The position numbers and the translations under genes were made by a program. From contig NC_092333.1 in assembly GCF_046630445.1 (NCBI RefSeq), positions 186,373,001 through 186,437,000 on the forward strand: 64,000 nt of DNA. The letters run 5' to 3'. The notes below the pieces were generated by a model. The model saw only the letters and a program-made list of their open reading frames with translations. It was not told the origin of the DNA and did no database searches. The stretch's first letter is position 1. Every line of letters starts with the position of its first letter. Shown piece after piece: positions 42,933-53,134 of the stretch. This DNA comes from Rutidosis leptorrhynchoides. Taxonomy: Eukaryota; Streptophyta; Magnoliopsida; Asterales; Asteraceae.

Positions 42933-45900
42933 ATGCCACATACCCGAAGTTCAGAATCTCCATTATTTACACCATTGACAGAACCGGATAGAAAGCTTGG
43001 TAGAATTCCAAAAGAAGTGCTTGATATTTTTGAATCTTCATCAAAGCAGGAAACTTTTGATTCAGAATCAAGTACCACCAAGCCTAGATATTCAGACTTT
43101 GGTAAACCAGTTCAACCACCAAATTTTGAAATGGAAGGAGAAAGACCGTTGGTACAAAGACAATCAATGGCAGAAAGGATGAAAGCGACGCGAACCGGAC
43201 AAGGTAGTGCTATTACTCCGCTCACGGGTGAGGTAAATTTTGAAATTAAAGGACCTATTCTTCAAATGATTAATAATAGGTGTCAATTTAGTGGCGGTCC
43301 TAATGAAGACGCAAACGAACATATTCGTCTCTTTGAAGAGATATGTCTTCTTTTCAAATTAAAACCAGAAACTGACCAGGCTATATTTCTAAGACTTTTC
43401 CCGTGGACACTCCACGGAGAAGCAAGAAGTTGGTTAGATTCATTAGCCGAGGCTACGATAAGAACATGGGATAGTATGATGGAAAAATTTCTTAAGAAAT
43501 ATTTTCCAGCATCTAAGTCAGCGAGACTCCAACAGGAGATTACCCAGTTCTGTCAAAAGCCTATGGAAACCTTGTACGAAGCATGGAATAGATTTTCCAA
43601 AATGCTTAGAGGTTGTCCAAACCATGGTTTGGATACCTTTCAACAGGTTCAAATCTTCTATAAGGGTTGCGAAGTTGCAACCCGAATTTCCATTGATCAA
43701 GCATCCGGAGGTTCTATTATGGACAAAACCGAGCAAGAGGCTTATGAGATAATCGAGAAATTAGCCGATTATTCTCATGAGTGGCATCAAGAACGCCCCA
43801 TTACTCGAAATGCTCAAGTCCAAAGCGCCGGTGCTTATGATGACTTCAGCTCCCTAGGTGTAAAAATTGACGGTGTTGTCCGAAACATGGACAAAATCAC
43901 CAAAGAAATCCACAGTATGAAAGTAGGTTGTGAATACTGTGGTGGTCTACACTTAGGTAAAGATTGTGATGCCGGGTTAACCATGGCTCAAAAAGAAGAA
44001 GTGGCTTTTATAAGCCAAAGAAATAATAACCAGTTTCAGGGTAGAGCCCAATTTAACCGTAACTTTAACAACCCCTACAACCCTCAAGGTCAAAATTCTA
44101 ATTTTCAACAAGGGTCAAGTAGTGGGTTCCAACAACAAACTCCGGGTTATTATCAAAAACCCCAACAGGAAGAGAAAAAGTCAAATTTAGAGAGTATGTT
44201 GGAAAAGTTAATAGCATCACAAACTCAGCTGGTCACAAACATTAATCAAACCAACGAGAAAAACGAACATCAGTTTCGTAACCAACAAGCATCAATCCAA
44301 AACTTGGAAAAACAAATGAGTGGTTTAGCCAATTTACTGAGTGAGAGAAAACCCGGTAGTTTACCGGGCGATACCAGCAAGAACCCCAGAAATGAGCACG
44401 CCAATGTTATCACCACACGAAGTGGTTTGGCGTATGATGCTCCACAAATGCCCGAAAATTCTGATTTTAGCGTTCCGTTGAACCAAAACGATGAACCGGT
44501 TAAGGAGCCGGAAAAAGTGGTTGAAAAGGAAGTACTGGAAAAACCCGTAGAGAAACCATATCAACCACCACTCCCATTCCCCAGAAAACAACAACAAGAA
44601 AGGTTGGAAGCCGAAAGGCTAAAATTTCTAGATATGTTTAAACAGATAAACATAAACATGCCTTTTATTGATGTTATCTCCGGAATGCCAAAGTATGCTA
44701 AGTTTTTAAAAGACTTACTTACTAACCGAAAGAAGATGGAAAGCGTTTCATCAGTAACCTTAAATGCTAGATGTTCCGCGCTTGTGTCTAACACACTTCC
44801 TGAAAAGCTTCAAGATCCGGGTAGTTTTACTATTCCATGTCTAATGGGTGACCTTGATTGCATGAGGGCATTAGCCGATTTGGGGGCTAGTATCAATTTA
44901 ATGCCCTATTCAATTTACCTTAAATTAAACCCTGGAGAACTCAAAACCACACGAATGGCTATTCAACTAGCCGATCGCTCTATAAAATTCCCTCGAGGAA
45001 TAATAGAGAATTTGTTAGTTAAGACCGGAAATCTGATTTTCCCGGCTGACTTTGTGGTTTTAGACATGGAAGTTGATGAGAGAATACCAATTATTTTGGG
45101 TAGGCCATTTTTAAATACTGCTCGATGTGTCATTGATGTTTATGACCAGCAGTTGACCCTGAGAATTGGTGAAGCTAGTGCGACTTTTGCAATTGACAAG
45201 TCCTTGAAATATCCCGAATCTTCGGATGATACTTGTTATTTTATGCAAGGCATAGATTCGCATTATGAGTTCTTGCAGGAATCTCCCGAATCGGATGAAA
45301 CAGGTGTATACGATTTGGCAATTGGAGATGATGAATTCACCGAAGAAGAAATGGATGTGATGGCCACATTTTTGATGGCCAATGAGTGTGAACCAACTGA
45401 AGAGGAAATAGAAACCCTGAGTAAGGATAGCGAGTACCGGAGTCGATCCTCAATTGAGGAACCTCCCATTTTGGAGCTTAAACCGCTCCCTGATCATCTT
45501 GAGTACGCTTTCCTTCAGGAAGATTCAAAGCTTCCGGTAATTATTTCCTCACTTCTCTCTCAAAATGAGAAAGAACGTCTTGTTTCCTTGCTACAGGCCC
45601 ACAAACCGGCCATTGCATGGAAAATCCATGATATAAAAGGAATTAGTCCTTCTTATTGCACGCACAAGATCTTAATGGAAGAGAATTCCAAACCAGTGGT
45701 GCAACGTCAAAGGAGACTAAATCCTCATATGCAAGACGTTGTAAAGAAGGAAATCATTAAATTGCTAGATGCGGGTCTAATCTACCCGATTTCAGACAGT
45801 CCGTGGATAAGCCCGATTCATTGTGTTCCTAAAAAGGGTGGTATAACTGTTACCACCAATGATAAGGACGAGCTTATCACAACACGAACTGTTACGGGGT

Positions 45901-48377
45901 GGCGGGTTTGTATAGATTATCGAAAGTTAAACGAAGCCACAAGAAAAGACCATTTTCCTCTACCATTTATTGATCAAATGTTAGAGAGACTTGCAGGAAA
46001 TAGCTTTTATTGTTTCCTAGATGGTTTTTCGGGGTACTTTCAAATTCCCATCTCCCCAGAAGATCAAGAAAAGACTACCTTCACGTGTCCCTATGGCACC
46101 TTCTCATATCGCCGAATGCCCTTTGGTCTATGTAATGCTCCTGCGACATTCCAAAGGTGTATGATGGCCATTTTCCACGATATGATTGAGGATTGCATGG
46201 AAGTGTTCATGGACGACTTTTCAGTCTTCGGTGACACTTTTGATTCATGCCTTCTAAATTTGGAGAAAATGCTAAACAGGTGTGAGAAGTCGAACTTAGT
46301 GCTGAATTGGGAGAAATGCCACTTTATGGTTAAAGAGGGCATTGTCTTAGGGCACAAAATCTCAAGTGTTGGTATTCAGGTGGATCCAGCAAAGGTTGAT
46401 GTCATTGCCAACCTTCCACCTCCTTCAAACGTAAAGGGTGTTAGAAGTTTTCTTGGGCATGCCGGGTTTTACCGGCGGTTTGTTAAGGATTTTTCAAAAA
46501 TCGCAACGCCATTGAATAAACTTCTTGAAAAAGATGCACCCTTTGTTTTCACAAGTGAATGCACTAAGGCATTCAAAATTTTAAAGGAAAAACTTGTTAA
46601 CGCACCAATAATTATAGCTCCAAATTGGTCTTTACCATTCGAGCTAATGTGCGATGCATCGGATTTTGCGGTTGGTTCAGTCTTGGGCCAACGGGTTGAG
46701 AAACGTTTTCAACCCATTTATTATGCGAGCAAGACTTTACAAGGAGCCCAATTAAATTATACAACAACAGAAAAAGAGCTCCTTGCGATAGTCTTTTCCT
46801 TTGACAAATTCCGATCTTATCTTGTCCTATCAAAGACTGTTGTCTTTACTGATCATTCGGCATTAAAATATCTTTTCTCTAAGCCGGATGCAAAACCTCG
46901 ATTGTTAAGGTGGGTCTTGCTTTTGCAAGAATTTGATATCGAGATTAAGGACAAGAAAGGTGCAGAAAATCTTGCAGCGGACCATCTTTCTAGACTCGAA
47001 AATCCCAATCTTGAAGTACTCCATGAATCGAGTATTAAAGATGATTTTCCCGGAGAATTCCTAATGAGAGTAGAGAAAGTGGAGGATCCGTGGTTTGTTG
47101 ACTTCGCCAATTATATTGTTGGAGGGTACCTAGAAACTGGTTGGTCACATCAGAAAAGGAAGAAATTCTTTAGTGACCTAAAGTATTATTTTTGGGAAGA
47201 CCCTTATTTATTCAGGCGATGTGCGGATGGAATTATTCGCAGGTGTGTTTCAGGGAAGGAATGCACCGAAATTCTACTTGACTGTCACCGTGGTCCCACA
47301 GGTGGGCACTTTGGTCCCCAAATTACGGGAAGGAAAGTTTATGAGGCCGGTTTCTATTGGCCTACTATATTCAAAGATGCCTACGCTGTTTGTAAGGCTT
47401 GTGACGCGTGCCAACGGGCGGGTCAAATAACCAAACGGGATGAAATGCCTCAACAAAGCATCCAAGTATGCGAGGTGTTCGATGTTTGGGGAATTGACTT
47501 TATGGGCCCCTTTCCAAAATCTCACTCTTATCTCTACATACTTGTCGCCATCGATTATGTGTCTAAATGGGCGGAGGCAAAGCCTCTACCAACAAATGAT
47601 GGCCGAGTAGTAGTAAATTTTTTGATGGAGCTTTTCTCTAGATTTGGCACGCCTAAAGCTCTAATAAGTGACCGAGGCACCCACTTTTGCAATAAGCAAA
47701 TGGAAAAGGTGTTGAAAAGATATGGAGTAATCCATAAAATTTCGACATCCTATCATCCTCAGACGAGTGGGCAAGTAGAGAACACCAACAGGTCGTTAAA
47801 ACGCATACTAGAAAAGACCGTTGGTGCTAATCCAAAAGAGTGGTCCAACAAGTTATATGATGCATTGTGGGCATTTCGCACGGCCTACAAAACACCGATT
47901 GGAACTACTCCTTTCCGTATGGTATACGGAAAAGCATGCCATCTCCCGTTGGAGATTGAACATAAAGCTCATTGGGCATTAAGGGCATGCAACTTGGATT
48001 ACAAAGAAGCGGGTCGGTTACGTTTGACCCAATTGAATGAATTAGACGAGTTGAGGCTTGAAGCCTATGACAACTCTCTAATTTACAAGGAAAAGACGAA
48101 ACAATGGCACGACAAACGGTTGAAACACCCGAAAGAATTCATGGAAGGAGACCGTGTCCTTGTTTATAACTCTCGTTTTAAGTTATCGCCAGGAAAGCTA
48201 AAGTCCCGATGGACGGGACCATATGTGGTTAAAAGAGTGTACCCTTATGGTACAATTGAAATAGTGAACTGGAAAGGCGATACTTTTAAAGTGAATGGCC
48301 ACCGGGTCAAACACTACGTTGATGGTCCCCTGGAAATTGAGGATGAGGTTAGCCTCAACTTCAACAAAAACGCTTAA
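42933..48377 (+). CDS. gag-pol: AthE gag-pol polyprotein (intact)
   Basis: About 1,814 codons from the first in-frame ATG (MPHTRSSESP) with no stop until 48377. In order, residues approximate and counted from the upstream in-frame TTG: gag 80-330 (LFPWTLHGEARSWLDSL); CCHC-like knuckle CEYCGGLHLGKDC near 340; protease ALADLGASINLMP near 655; RT with SPWISPIHCVPKKGG and [11 protein letters not shown] near 1100; RNase H MCDASDF near 1243 and VFTDHSALKYLF near 1310; integrase HHCC finger (HRGPTGGH ... [11 protein letters not shown]) from about 1458; catalytic core [20 protein letters not shown] and GQVENTNRS at about 1530, 1587 and 1623; and a GPY-type end (RWTGPYVVKRVYPYGTIE). No chromodomain. 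All catalytic residues I can identify are present. AthC reads almost the same order but has a TGA between protease and RT. Confidence 0.96.
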   Translation: MPHTRSSESPLFTPLTEPDRKLGRIPKEVLDIFESSSKQETFDSESSTTKPRYSDFGKPVQPPNFEMEGERPLVQRQSMAERMKATRTGQGSAITPLTGEVNFEIKGPILQMINNRCQFSGGPNEDANEHIRLFEEICLLFKLKPETDQAIFLRLFPWTLHGEARSWLDSLAEATIRTWDSMMEKFLKKYFPASKSARLQQEITQFCQKPMETLYEAWNRFSKMLRGCPNHGLDTFQQVQIFYKGCEVATRISIDQASGGSIMDKTEQEAYEIIEKLADYSHEWHQERPITRNAQVQSAGAYDDFSSLGVKIDGVVRNMDKITKEIHSMKVGCEYCGGLHLGKDCDAGLTMAQKEEVAFISQRNNNQFQGRAQFNRNFNNPYNPQGQNSNFQQGSSSGFQQQTPGYYQKPQQEEKKSNLESMLEKLIASQTQLVTNINQTNEKNEHQFRNQQASIQNLEKQMSGLANLLSERKPGSLPGDTSKNPRNEHANVITTRSGLAYDAPQMPENSDFSVPLNQNDEPVKEPEKVVEKEVLEKPVEKPYQPPLPFPRKQQQERLEAERLKFLDMFKQININMPFIDVISGMPKYAKFLKDLLTNRKKMESVSSVTLNARCSALVSNTLPEKLQDPGSFTIPCLMGDLDCMRALADLGASINLMPYSIYLKLNPGELKTTRMAIQLADRSIKFPRGIIENLLVKTGNLIFPADFVVLDMEVDERIPIILGRPFLNTARCVIDVYDQQLTLRIGEASATFAIDKSLKYPESSDDTCYFMQGIDSHYEFLQESPESDETGVYDLAIGDDEFTEEEMDVMATFLMANECEPTEEEIETLSKDSEYRSRSSIEEPPILELKPLPDHLEYAFLQEDSKLPVIISSLLSQNEKERLVSLLQAHKPAIAWKIHDIKGISPSYCTHKILMEENSKPVVQRQRRLNPHMQDVVKKEIIKLLDAGLIYPISDSPWISPIHCVPKKGGITVTTNDKDELITTRTVTGWRVCIDYRKLNEATRKDHFPLPFIDQMLERLAGNSFYCFLDGFSGYFQIPISPEDQEKTTFTCPYGTFSYRRMPFGLCNAPATFQRCMMAIFHDMIEDCMEVFMDDFSVFGDTFDSCLLNLEKMLNRCEKSNLVLNWEKCHFMVKEGIVLGHKISSVGIQVDPAKVDVIANLPPPSNVKGVRSFLGHAGFYRRFVKDFSKIATPLNKLLEKDAPFVFTSECTKAFKILKEKLVNAPIIIAPNWSLPFELMCDASDFAVGSVLGQRVEKRFQPIYYASKTLQGAQLNYTTTEKELLAIVFSFDKFRSYLVLSKTVVFTDHSALKYLFSKPDAKPRLLRWVLLLQEFDIEIKDKKGAENLAADHLSRLENPNLEVLHESSIKDDFPGEFLMRVEKVEDPWFVDFANYIVGGYLETGWSHQKRKKFFSDLKYYFWEDPYLFRRCADGIIRRCVSGKECTEILLDCHRGPTGGHFGPQITGRKVYEAGFYWPTIFKDAYAVCKACDACQRAGQITKRDEMPQQSIQVCEVFDVWGIDFMGPFPKSHSYLYILVAIDYVSKWAEAKPLPTNDGRVVVNFLMELFSRFGTPKALISDRGTHFCNKQMEKVLKRYGVIHKISTSYHPQTSGQVENTNRSLKRILEKTVGANPKEWSNKLYDALWAFRTAYKTPIGTTPFRMVYGKACHLPLEIEHKAHWALRACNLDYKEAGRLRLTQLNELDELRLEAYDNSLIYKEKTKQWHDKRLKHPKEFMEGDRVLVYNSRFKLSPGKLKSRWTGPYVVKRVYPYGTIEIVNWKGDTFKVNGHRVKHYVDGPLEIEDEVSLNFNKNA

Positions 48378-48882
48378 ATCAAAACGGGGACGAGTTGGGT
48401 GAACGACTCGTAAAAAATGGTTCACATTTGTAATTAGGTTTGTATTGTGTGTGCTATAAATTTTTGTTTGGTACAAAACGATTACCGTATGACCTCGAAA
48501 CGCGAACGACTCGAAAATTCAGATCAGTGGGTTTTAGTGTTACGGGACGCCGTCCCATTTGGCCTAGACGACGTCCCAATATGCAGACCGAGACGCCGTC
48601 CCGACCGGAAAGACGCCGTCCCACTTAAAAGAGAAAGACGCCGTCCCGACCGGAAAGACGCCGTCCCAACATACTAATCGAGACGCCGTCCTCCACTCCG
48701 AGACGACGTCCCGAACCCCAAGTCAGAAAAAAAATTACGCGTTTTATACCCTTTCCACTTATTTTTCATCCACAAAAACACACTCTTATCACTTTCTCTC
48801 TGCCCTAACCCGAACCAAACCTCAAGAACCCTAATTTTTACATCAAATTCGTGATTTCCTCTTCAATTTCAAGCCTCTAATC
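48378..48882 (+). promoter_or_regulatory. AthE spacer with palindrome array and promoter-like leader
   Basis: Non-coding. Eight GACGCCGTCC or GACGACGTCC copies lie at 48544-48712, the first being the full 13-nt palindrome. They are followed by GCGTTTTATACCC (near 48740) and a pyrimidine/CCCTAA-rich stretch ending at the candidate first exon, which looks like a TATA box and 5' leader. This may be an internal promoter for the downstream ORF; that is inference. Confidence 0.45.
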
Positions 48883-48894
48883 ATGAACTTCTGG
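48883..48894 (+). other. Candidate 5' mini-exon of the AthE downstream ORF
   Basis: ATG AAC TTC TGG ends at a GTATGG donor. The intron 48895-49713 (819 nt) ends in GTTTTGCAG, and the join is phase 0. Position and phase match the AthC candidate; the exon sequences differ. Confidence 0.45.
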
Positions 48895-49713
48895 GTATGG
48901 ATTCTACATTTCTTCACTTTTCTTTATCAATTACTTACATTGTATGTTTATATATATCAATTGGTTAAAGAATAGTGTGGGGTGTTTGATTTGCTTGATT
49001 ATTGTAAAGATTAACATGCCTTAGATTGTTTAAATTGCCCTAATATGTTTATTTTGCAAAGATTACATGTTCTTTAGGGTTTGTTCATGATGCTAGGGTT
49101 TGTAAAATTTAAATCCGAATTTGAGATGTTCAATTAATGATGTTGGGTTTATGTTTGATGTTTATGATTATTGTGAAGTATATGATTGTGTTGGTGATAT
49201 TGATGACAATTTGGCCGGGTCAATTTTGAATGATAGTAAAATTCTAAGCATATTATTGATTTGTAATGAACTTTTGAAGTATGTATGCTTGTTTTTCACA
49301 TGTATGGGCCTGTTGAATCAATTTAATAGAATGGAATGCCATAATGTATGTTGTTATAAGGTCATTTGAGCTAAAAATTGCGAAAAATTGTATTATGATT
49401 AGTGTTGAATATGTTTAGAATCCAAAGTTAAATGCTATGACCTATGACACAACATACTTGAATCTTTTAAGTCCTGTGTTTGTGTTACATTGTGATGTTA
49501 TGATTTTCATTTTTGAAAGTGTATTAATGAATTCAAGTTGACTTTGGTTGACTCTGGTATAAACTTGTGAACGTGCACTTTTGTGTAAATGAATCATACT
49601 ACTTTTGAACTAGGAATTGAGTGATTAATCTCTCCTGCTATTCGGTTATATTTTGGCTAACATTAACACAACGGTTTCTATGTTCTTTTGGTTTTGTGTT
49701 TAATGTTTTGCAG

Positions 49714-51240
49714 GGACAAACAAGCAGGGGAGGACCGGCACCTAAAAGGGGAAGACCATCAGGTTTAGCTCCACCAAGACAACCACCACCACCACAAGAA
49801 CAACCTCATTCATCATCTTCTTCGGGAGAAGAAGAAGGGGAGGATCTCAATGATCCTAGGGTTTGGTTAAATCAGGTACAGAATGACGATGACTACACCG
49901 GAACCTTTGAAAGAATAAACCGCAGGCCCATTAATGCTACTTGGTATTTCATTTGGGGGCCATTAGAGGAGGCGGGCATGCGCCGACATGTTACTAATCT
50001 ACTCGCCATTCCATACAATAGAGTAGTAGCCCACGCCTGGGAACATCTTTTTAGCATCAATGAACCAATCTACCCGGTGCTTCTTAAAGAATTCTACTCT
50101 ACAATGCGGTTTAGCAATGTAGCCGATTATTTATCCGCTGAGTTTCTACGGTTTCGTCTTGGAGGTCAAGACAAGGGTTTGAGCAGTTTTCAGGTGTGTA
50201 GAATTTTGGGTATTTTTGAAGAATTCACCGACACACAATTAGGTGAATATTTGAGGGCTTCGGATTATGTTGGCCGACATCAGTTTGATGACACTTCTTA
50301 TTGGCGCAGAATTTGTAAGCCAAATATTGCGCCTGCTCATTTTCGATCAAGCAAACATCGGTACAATGAAATCGCAGCCCGAGATGATAAGCTGCTTCAC
50401 CGCCTCATTGCATGTACTTTTAATGCAAGGATAGAGGGTAATGAGAAGGTGAAAACCTTAGATTTGTGGATTATGGATCAGATCAAGCGGGGGGCCTATA
50501 CCGATATTCCTGGGTTAATCGGTAACTATTTTCTTTCCATTGCTACCGAGACGCGGGTACGAAAGCCACTTTTGGGGGGGCACTACATAACCCGATTTGC
50601 CCGACACTTTAACATTGATTTCGACAGATTACAGGAATTACCGAGTATAATGAAACCTTTGAAAAAGGTTTTTTATATTAATGCCGAAATCCTTATGAAA
50701 GACGCAAATGGGCATTTGGTCCCCTTTGTGGCAGCCGGTGCAGGTGGCGCGAGTGGCAGTGGTGTTCAACAGGAACAGGAGCAGGAAGAGGAGGCTGAAA
50801 TGGAGGCCCAAACTAATGTTAATTTGCAGGTTCCGTGGCAACCGTCCCAAGAGAATTGGGACAGTTTGGTTGGTAGTGTTAACAACATGCGATTGAGCCC
50901 GAATGAACAAAGGAGGCACAACCAACAAATGAGGGATAGTCAGGAAAGAATGGAGCAACGACAGATTGCTCAAGTGCACGATCAGGGATGGATGAGTTAT
51001 GGTATTGATTGGAATAACCATAACTCTGAGCTATTTTATTCTAACCCTGAACAGTACTACGGTACCACACGTCTGACGCCACAGTATTACACGGATCCGG
51101 AACACCCACCTCCACCTCATCCGATTTATAACTCCTCAGCTGCGATGCAGGAAGCTCGGGAAAGATTTGAGAGAGAGTATCCACATGGGCACCCGTACCG
51201 CGATGGTTCGGGTAATTATTTCTTTCCATACGGTAACTAG
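49714..51240 (+). CDS. AthE downstream ORF (Athila ORF-like), intact
   Basis: 508 codons from the TTTTGCAG acceptor (GQTSRGGPAPKRGRPSG) to the stop at 51240. The frame is open upstream to 49621, but those codons are hydrophobic and read like intron. The N-terminus is basic and Pro-rich. The core of about 300 residues has WYFIWGPLEEAGMRRHVTNL, FLRFRLGGQDKGLSSFQVC, YWRRICKPNIAPAHF, IPGLIGNYFLSIATETRVRK and GGHYITRFARHFNID. The tail is Gln/Glu-, Tyr- and Pro-rich. It corresponds to the AthC ORF at 22806-24152. I believe it belongs to the Arabidopsis retrotransposon ORF1 family (PF03078-like), of unknown function. It occupies the env-like position, but no signal peptide, transmembrane or fusion segment is visible. 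Confidence 0.8.
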   Translation, partial: GQTSRGGPAPKRGRPSGLAPPRQPPPPQEQPHSSSSSGEEEGEDLNDPRVWLNQVQNDDDYTGTFERINRRPINATWYFIWGPLEEAGMRRHVTNLLAIPYNRVVAHAWEHLFSINEPIYPVLLKEFYSTMRFSNVADYLSAEFLRFRLGGQDKGLSSFQVCRILGIFEEFTDTQLGEYLRASDYVGRHQFDDTSYWRRICKPNIAPAHFRSSKHRYNEIAARDDKLLHRLIACTFNARIEGNEKVKTLDLWIMDQIKRGAYTDIPGLIGNYFLSIATETRVRKPLLGGHYITRFARHFNIDFDRLQELPSIMKPLKKVFYINAEILMKDANGHLVPFVAAGAGGASGSGVQQEQEQEEEAEMEAQTNVNLQVPWQPSQENWDSLVGSVNNMRLSPNEQRRHNQQMRDSQERMEQRQIAQVHDQGWMSYGIDWNNHNSELFYSNPEQYYGTTRLTPQYYTDPEHPPPPHPIYNSSAAMQEARERFEREYPHGHPYRDGSGNYFFPYGN

Positions 51241-51436
51241 GCCTGCGTGCCTATTTGATCTTTTTGTACCTTGTTTGAGACTTTTTATTTGTGTGATGTA
51301 TTTGGATACATTTATGGTTTGTAATAATTATACTAATGTGTGGTTTGATTAAACGGATGTGGTTGAATAAACACCGTTATTTTTATATGCTTTGTGTGGT
51401 TTGTTTATTTTTTTTGCAGCATGATTGAACTTCCAA

Positions 51437-51455
51437 GACTGGCATTAAGTTCAGC
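51437..51455 (+). other. 19-nt block conserved between AthE and AthC
   Basis: GACTGGCATTAAGTTCAGC, identical to the AthC minus strand at 22591-22573, although the surrounding non-coding DNA has diverged strongly. Confidence 0.8.
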
Positions 51456-51630
51456 GACATTTGATATTATGATGTGTGTATGATGATAATCGCGGACTAG
51501 ACGATGTTCTTATGCTGGCAGTAAGTTCAGCGGCATCCGTCTACTTGTTCCACGATTTACAGGTTAAAAATTGGAAATTTCTACAATCACCCTATCACTT
51601 TGCCCTCTAAATTTAAACCTTTTTCTGATT

Positions 51631-51674
51631 TCATGCAATGAGGGCCTTGCATGATCTCAAGTGTGGGGTGGGGA
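51631..51674 (+). promoter_or_regulatory. AthE internal stem-loop/polypurine-like module
   Basis: TCATGCAA (51631-51638) pairs with TTGCATGA (51647-51654) around a TGAGGGCC loop, then TCTCAAGTGTGGGGTGGGGA follows. Same order as AthC 22391-22348. Confidence 0.7.
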
Positions 51675-53096
51675 GTAGAAATTTATCGGGAACTCGTTTT
51701 ACTAAAAATAAGGCGTTAAAGGCAAAATAACTTATAAAAGGTTAAATTTTATAAAATTGATTTTAAAATTTATAGACGGATTAAGATCAGGTTTAACAAC
51801 CGAATTTCCATCATAAATATAAATTTTTAAAGATATTTTATAAATTTAATGGATTATTAAGCTTATATTAAAATTTTTTAAAATTTTCAAGCAGCCTTAA
51901 AAACGATTAAAAGCCCGAAAAACATTTTATACACATTATGGTCTTAAAAATTAGAAAACAAATGATGTTTTGCATTTTAAATTATTAATAGTCTTTGAAG
52001 TTGCTCCATCATTCAATTATTTGAATGAAAATCCTACTAGTTTAGTAAGCTAACGAATAGGTCACTTGTACCAAAACGAGTGTAAACCGTGAGAGAGCGG
52101 TGATTGTATAGCGTGGTCGGAAACCGGATCTCGCGCCAGATCGAAAACCTTAAGGACGATCCTCATTGTTTCTCCTAACAAGGACAATGTTGCGTCCGAC
52201 CACCTCTTATGACCAAAAGGATGTATCTATTCCATCCTAAAGGGAGTCAAGTCTCCCGAACGACACACTTGCTGATTTATTTCAGAAGTTGTAGTCCAGA
52301 CCAGTTGTAGGGTGACGAAAAGTCTTGAAAAGTCATTGCTAAAATCGACTGGAAATCTACCAGGCCTCAACATCAAACAGGGAAACTGGTAGTCAAAGCT
52401 TATCTCAATGAGGGAGATTTGCTAGCCAAATGGGAAGCGCACCATGATACACAAATTGTCAGTGATTGATCAGATTCCCAGTGGATAACCTCCGGAAAGG
52501 TAATATATCAGCTTTTAAGCCTGATAAACTTCAATCTTTATGATTGACTTAACGGATTAGATGATTACCTCATAATTGTCAATGATATCCGGACATGATG
52601 TGTATCCTCCTAAGCACATTATTTTCTACCGACATCTTGTAATGTTAGGTACCGTGGGAGGGATTGGCTTGACCAATAGCGGGAAACCCGCACTCATTTT
52701 TCAAAATTAAGAAAATCCGACAAAATCGGAAAACGTGTCTAGTATTTAAAAACTAGCATGATATTTTCAAAACCTTAAAACGTTTTCATCAAGGTCCTGA
52801 TTTTCCTAGGATCAAATTTTTCGGATACTTCATTCTAATCTCCCAAAAATGTGTGTGTGTGTTTCCATTGTGTATAAAGCGTGCGTGTGATTTCAATAAA
52901 TGTGTGATATACTTAAAGCGTGTGTTTCTATAGTGTATATAGCGTGAGTGTGTTACTTAAAGCGTGCGTTTCATATAGTGTGAATTGTGTTTTCATATCA
53001 ACGTGTGTGTTTCGTGTGTTTCGAGTAATTCATGTAATGTTTGTAATCTATATTGTGTGATTATGATTGATAGTGTTCTACTTTGTAACGAAAGAA

Positions 53097-53134
53097 TTGC
53101 TTGAGGACAAGCAAGGTTTAAGTGTGGGGTGTTT
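53097..53134 (+). promoter_or_regulatory. AthE terminal polypurine tract and stem-loop
   Basis: TTGCTTG-AGGA-CAAGCAA forms a 7-bp stem at 53097-53114, then GTTTAAGTGTGGGGTGTTT leads into the 3' LTR at 53135. Confidence 0.87.

Larger units (their letters stand above)
51241..53096 (+). other. AthE 3' non-coding tail
   Basis: No convincing gene. It holds the 19-nt block at 51437-51455, a near-repeat of it at 51515-51536 (CTGGCAGTAAGTTCAGCGGCAT), the internal stem-loop module at 51631-51674 and TG-rich simple sequence around 52850-53030. The rest shows no clear structure. Confidence 0.6.

Noticed and set aside
49621..49713. Using the upstream open codons as the start of the AthE downstream ORF
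   Set aside because: There is no ATG, the codons are hydrophobic T-rich intron-like sequence, and a clear TTTTGCAG acceptor follows at 49706-49713.
49621..51240. Envelope protein (plant retrovirus) interpretation
   Set aside because: No signal peptide, transmembrane or fusion segment is visible; only the position is env-like.
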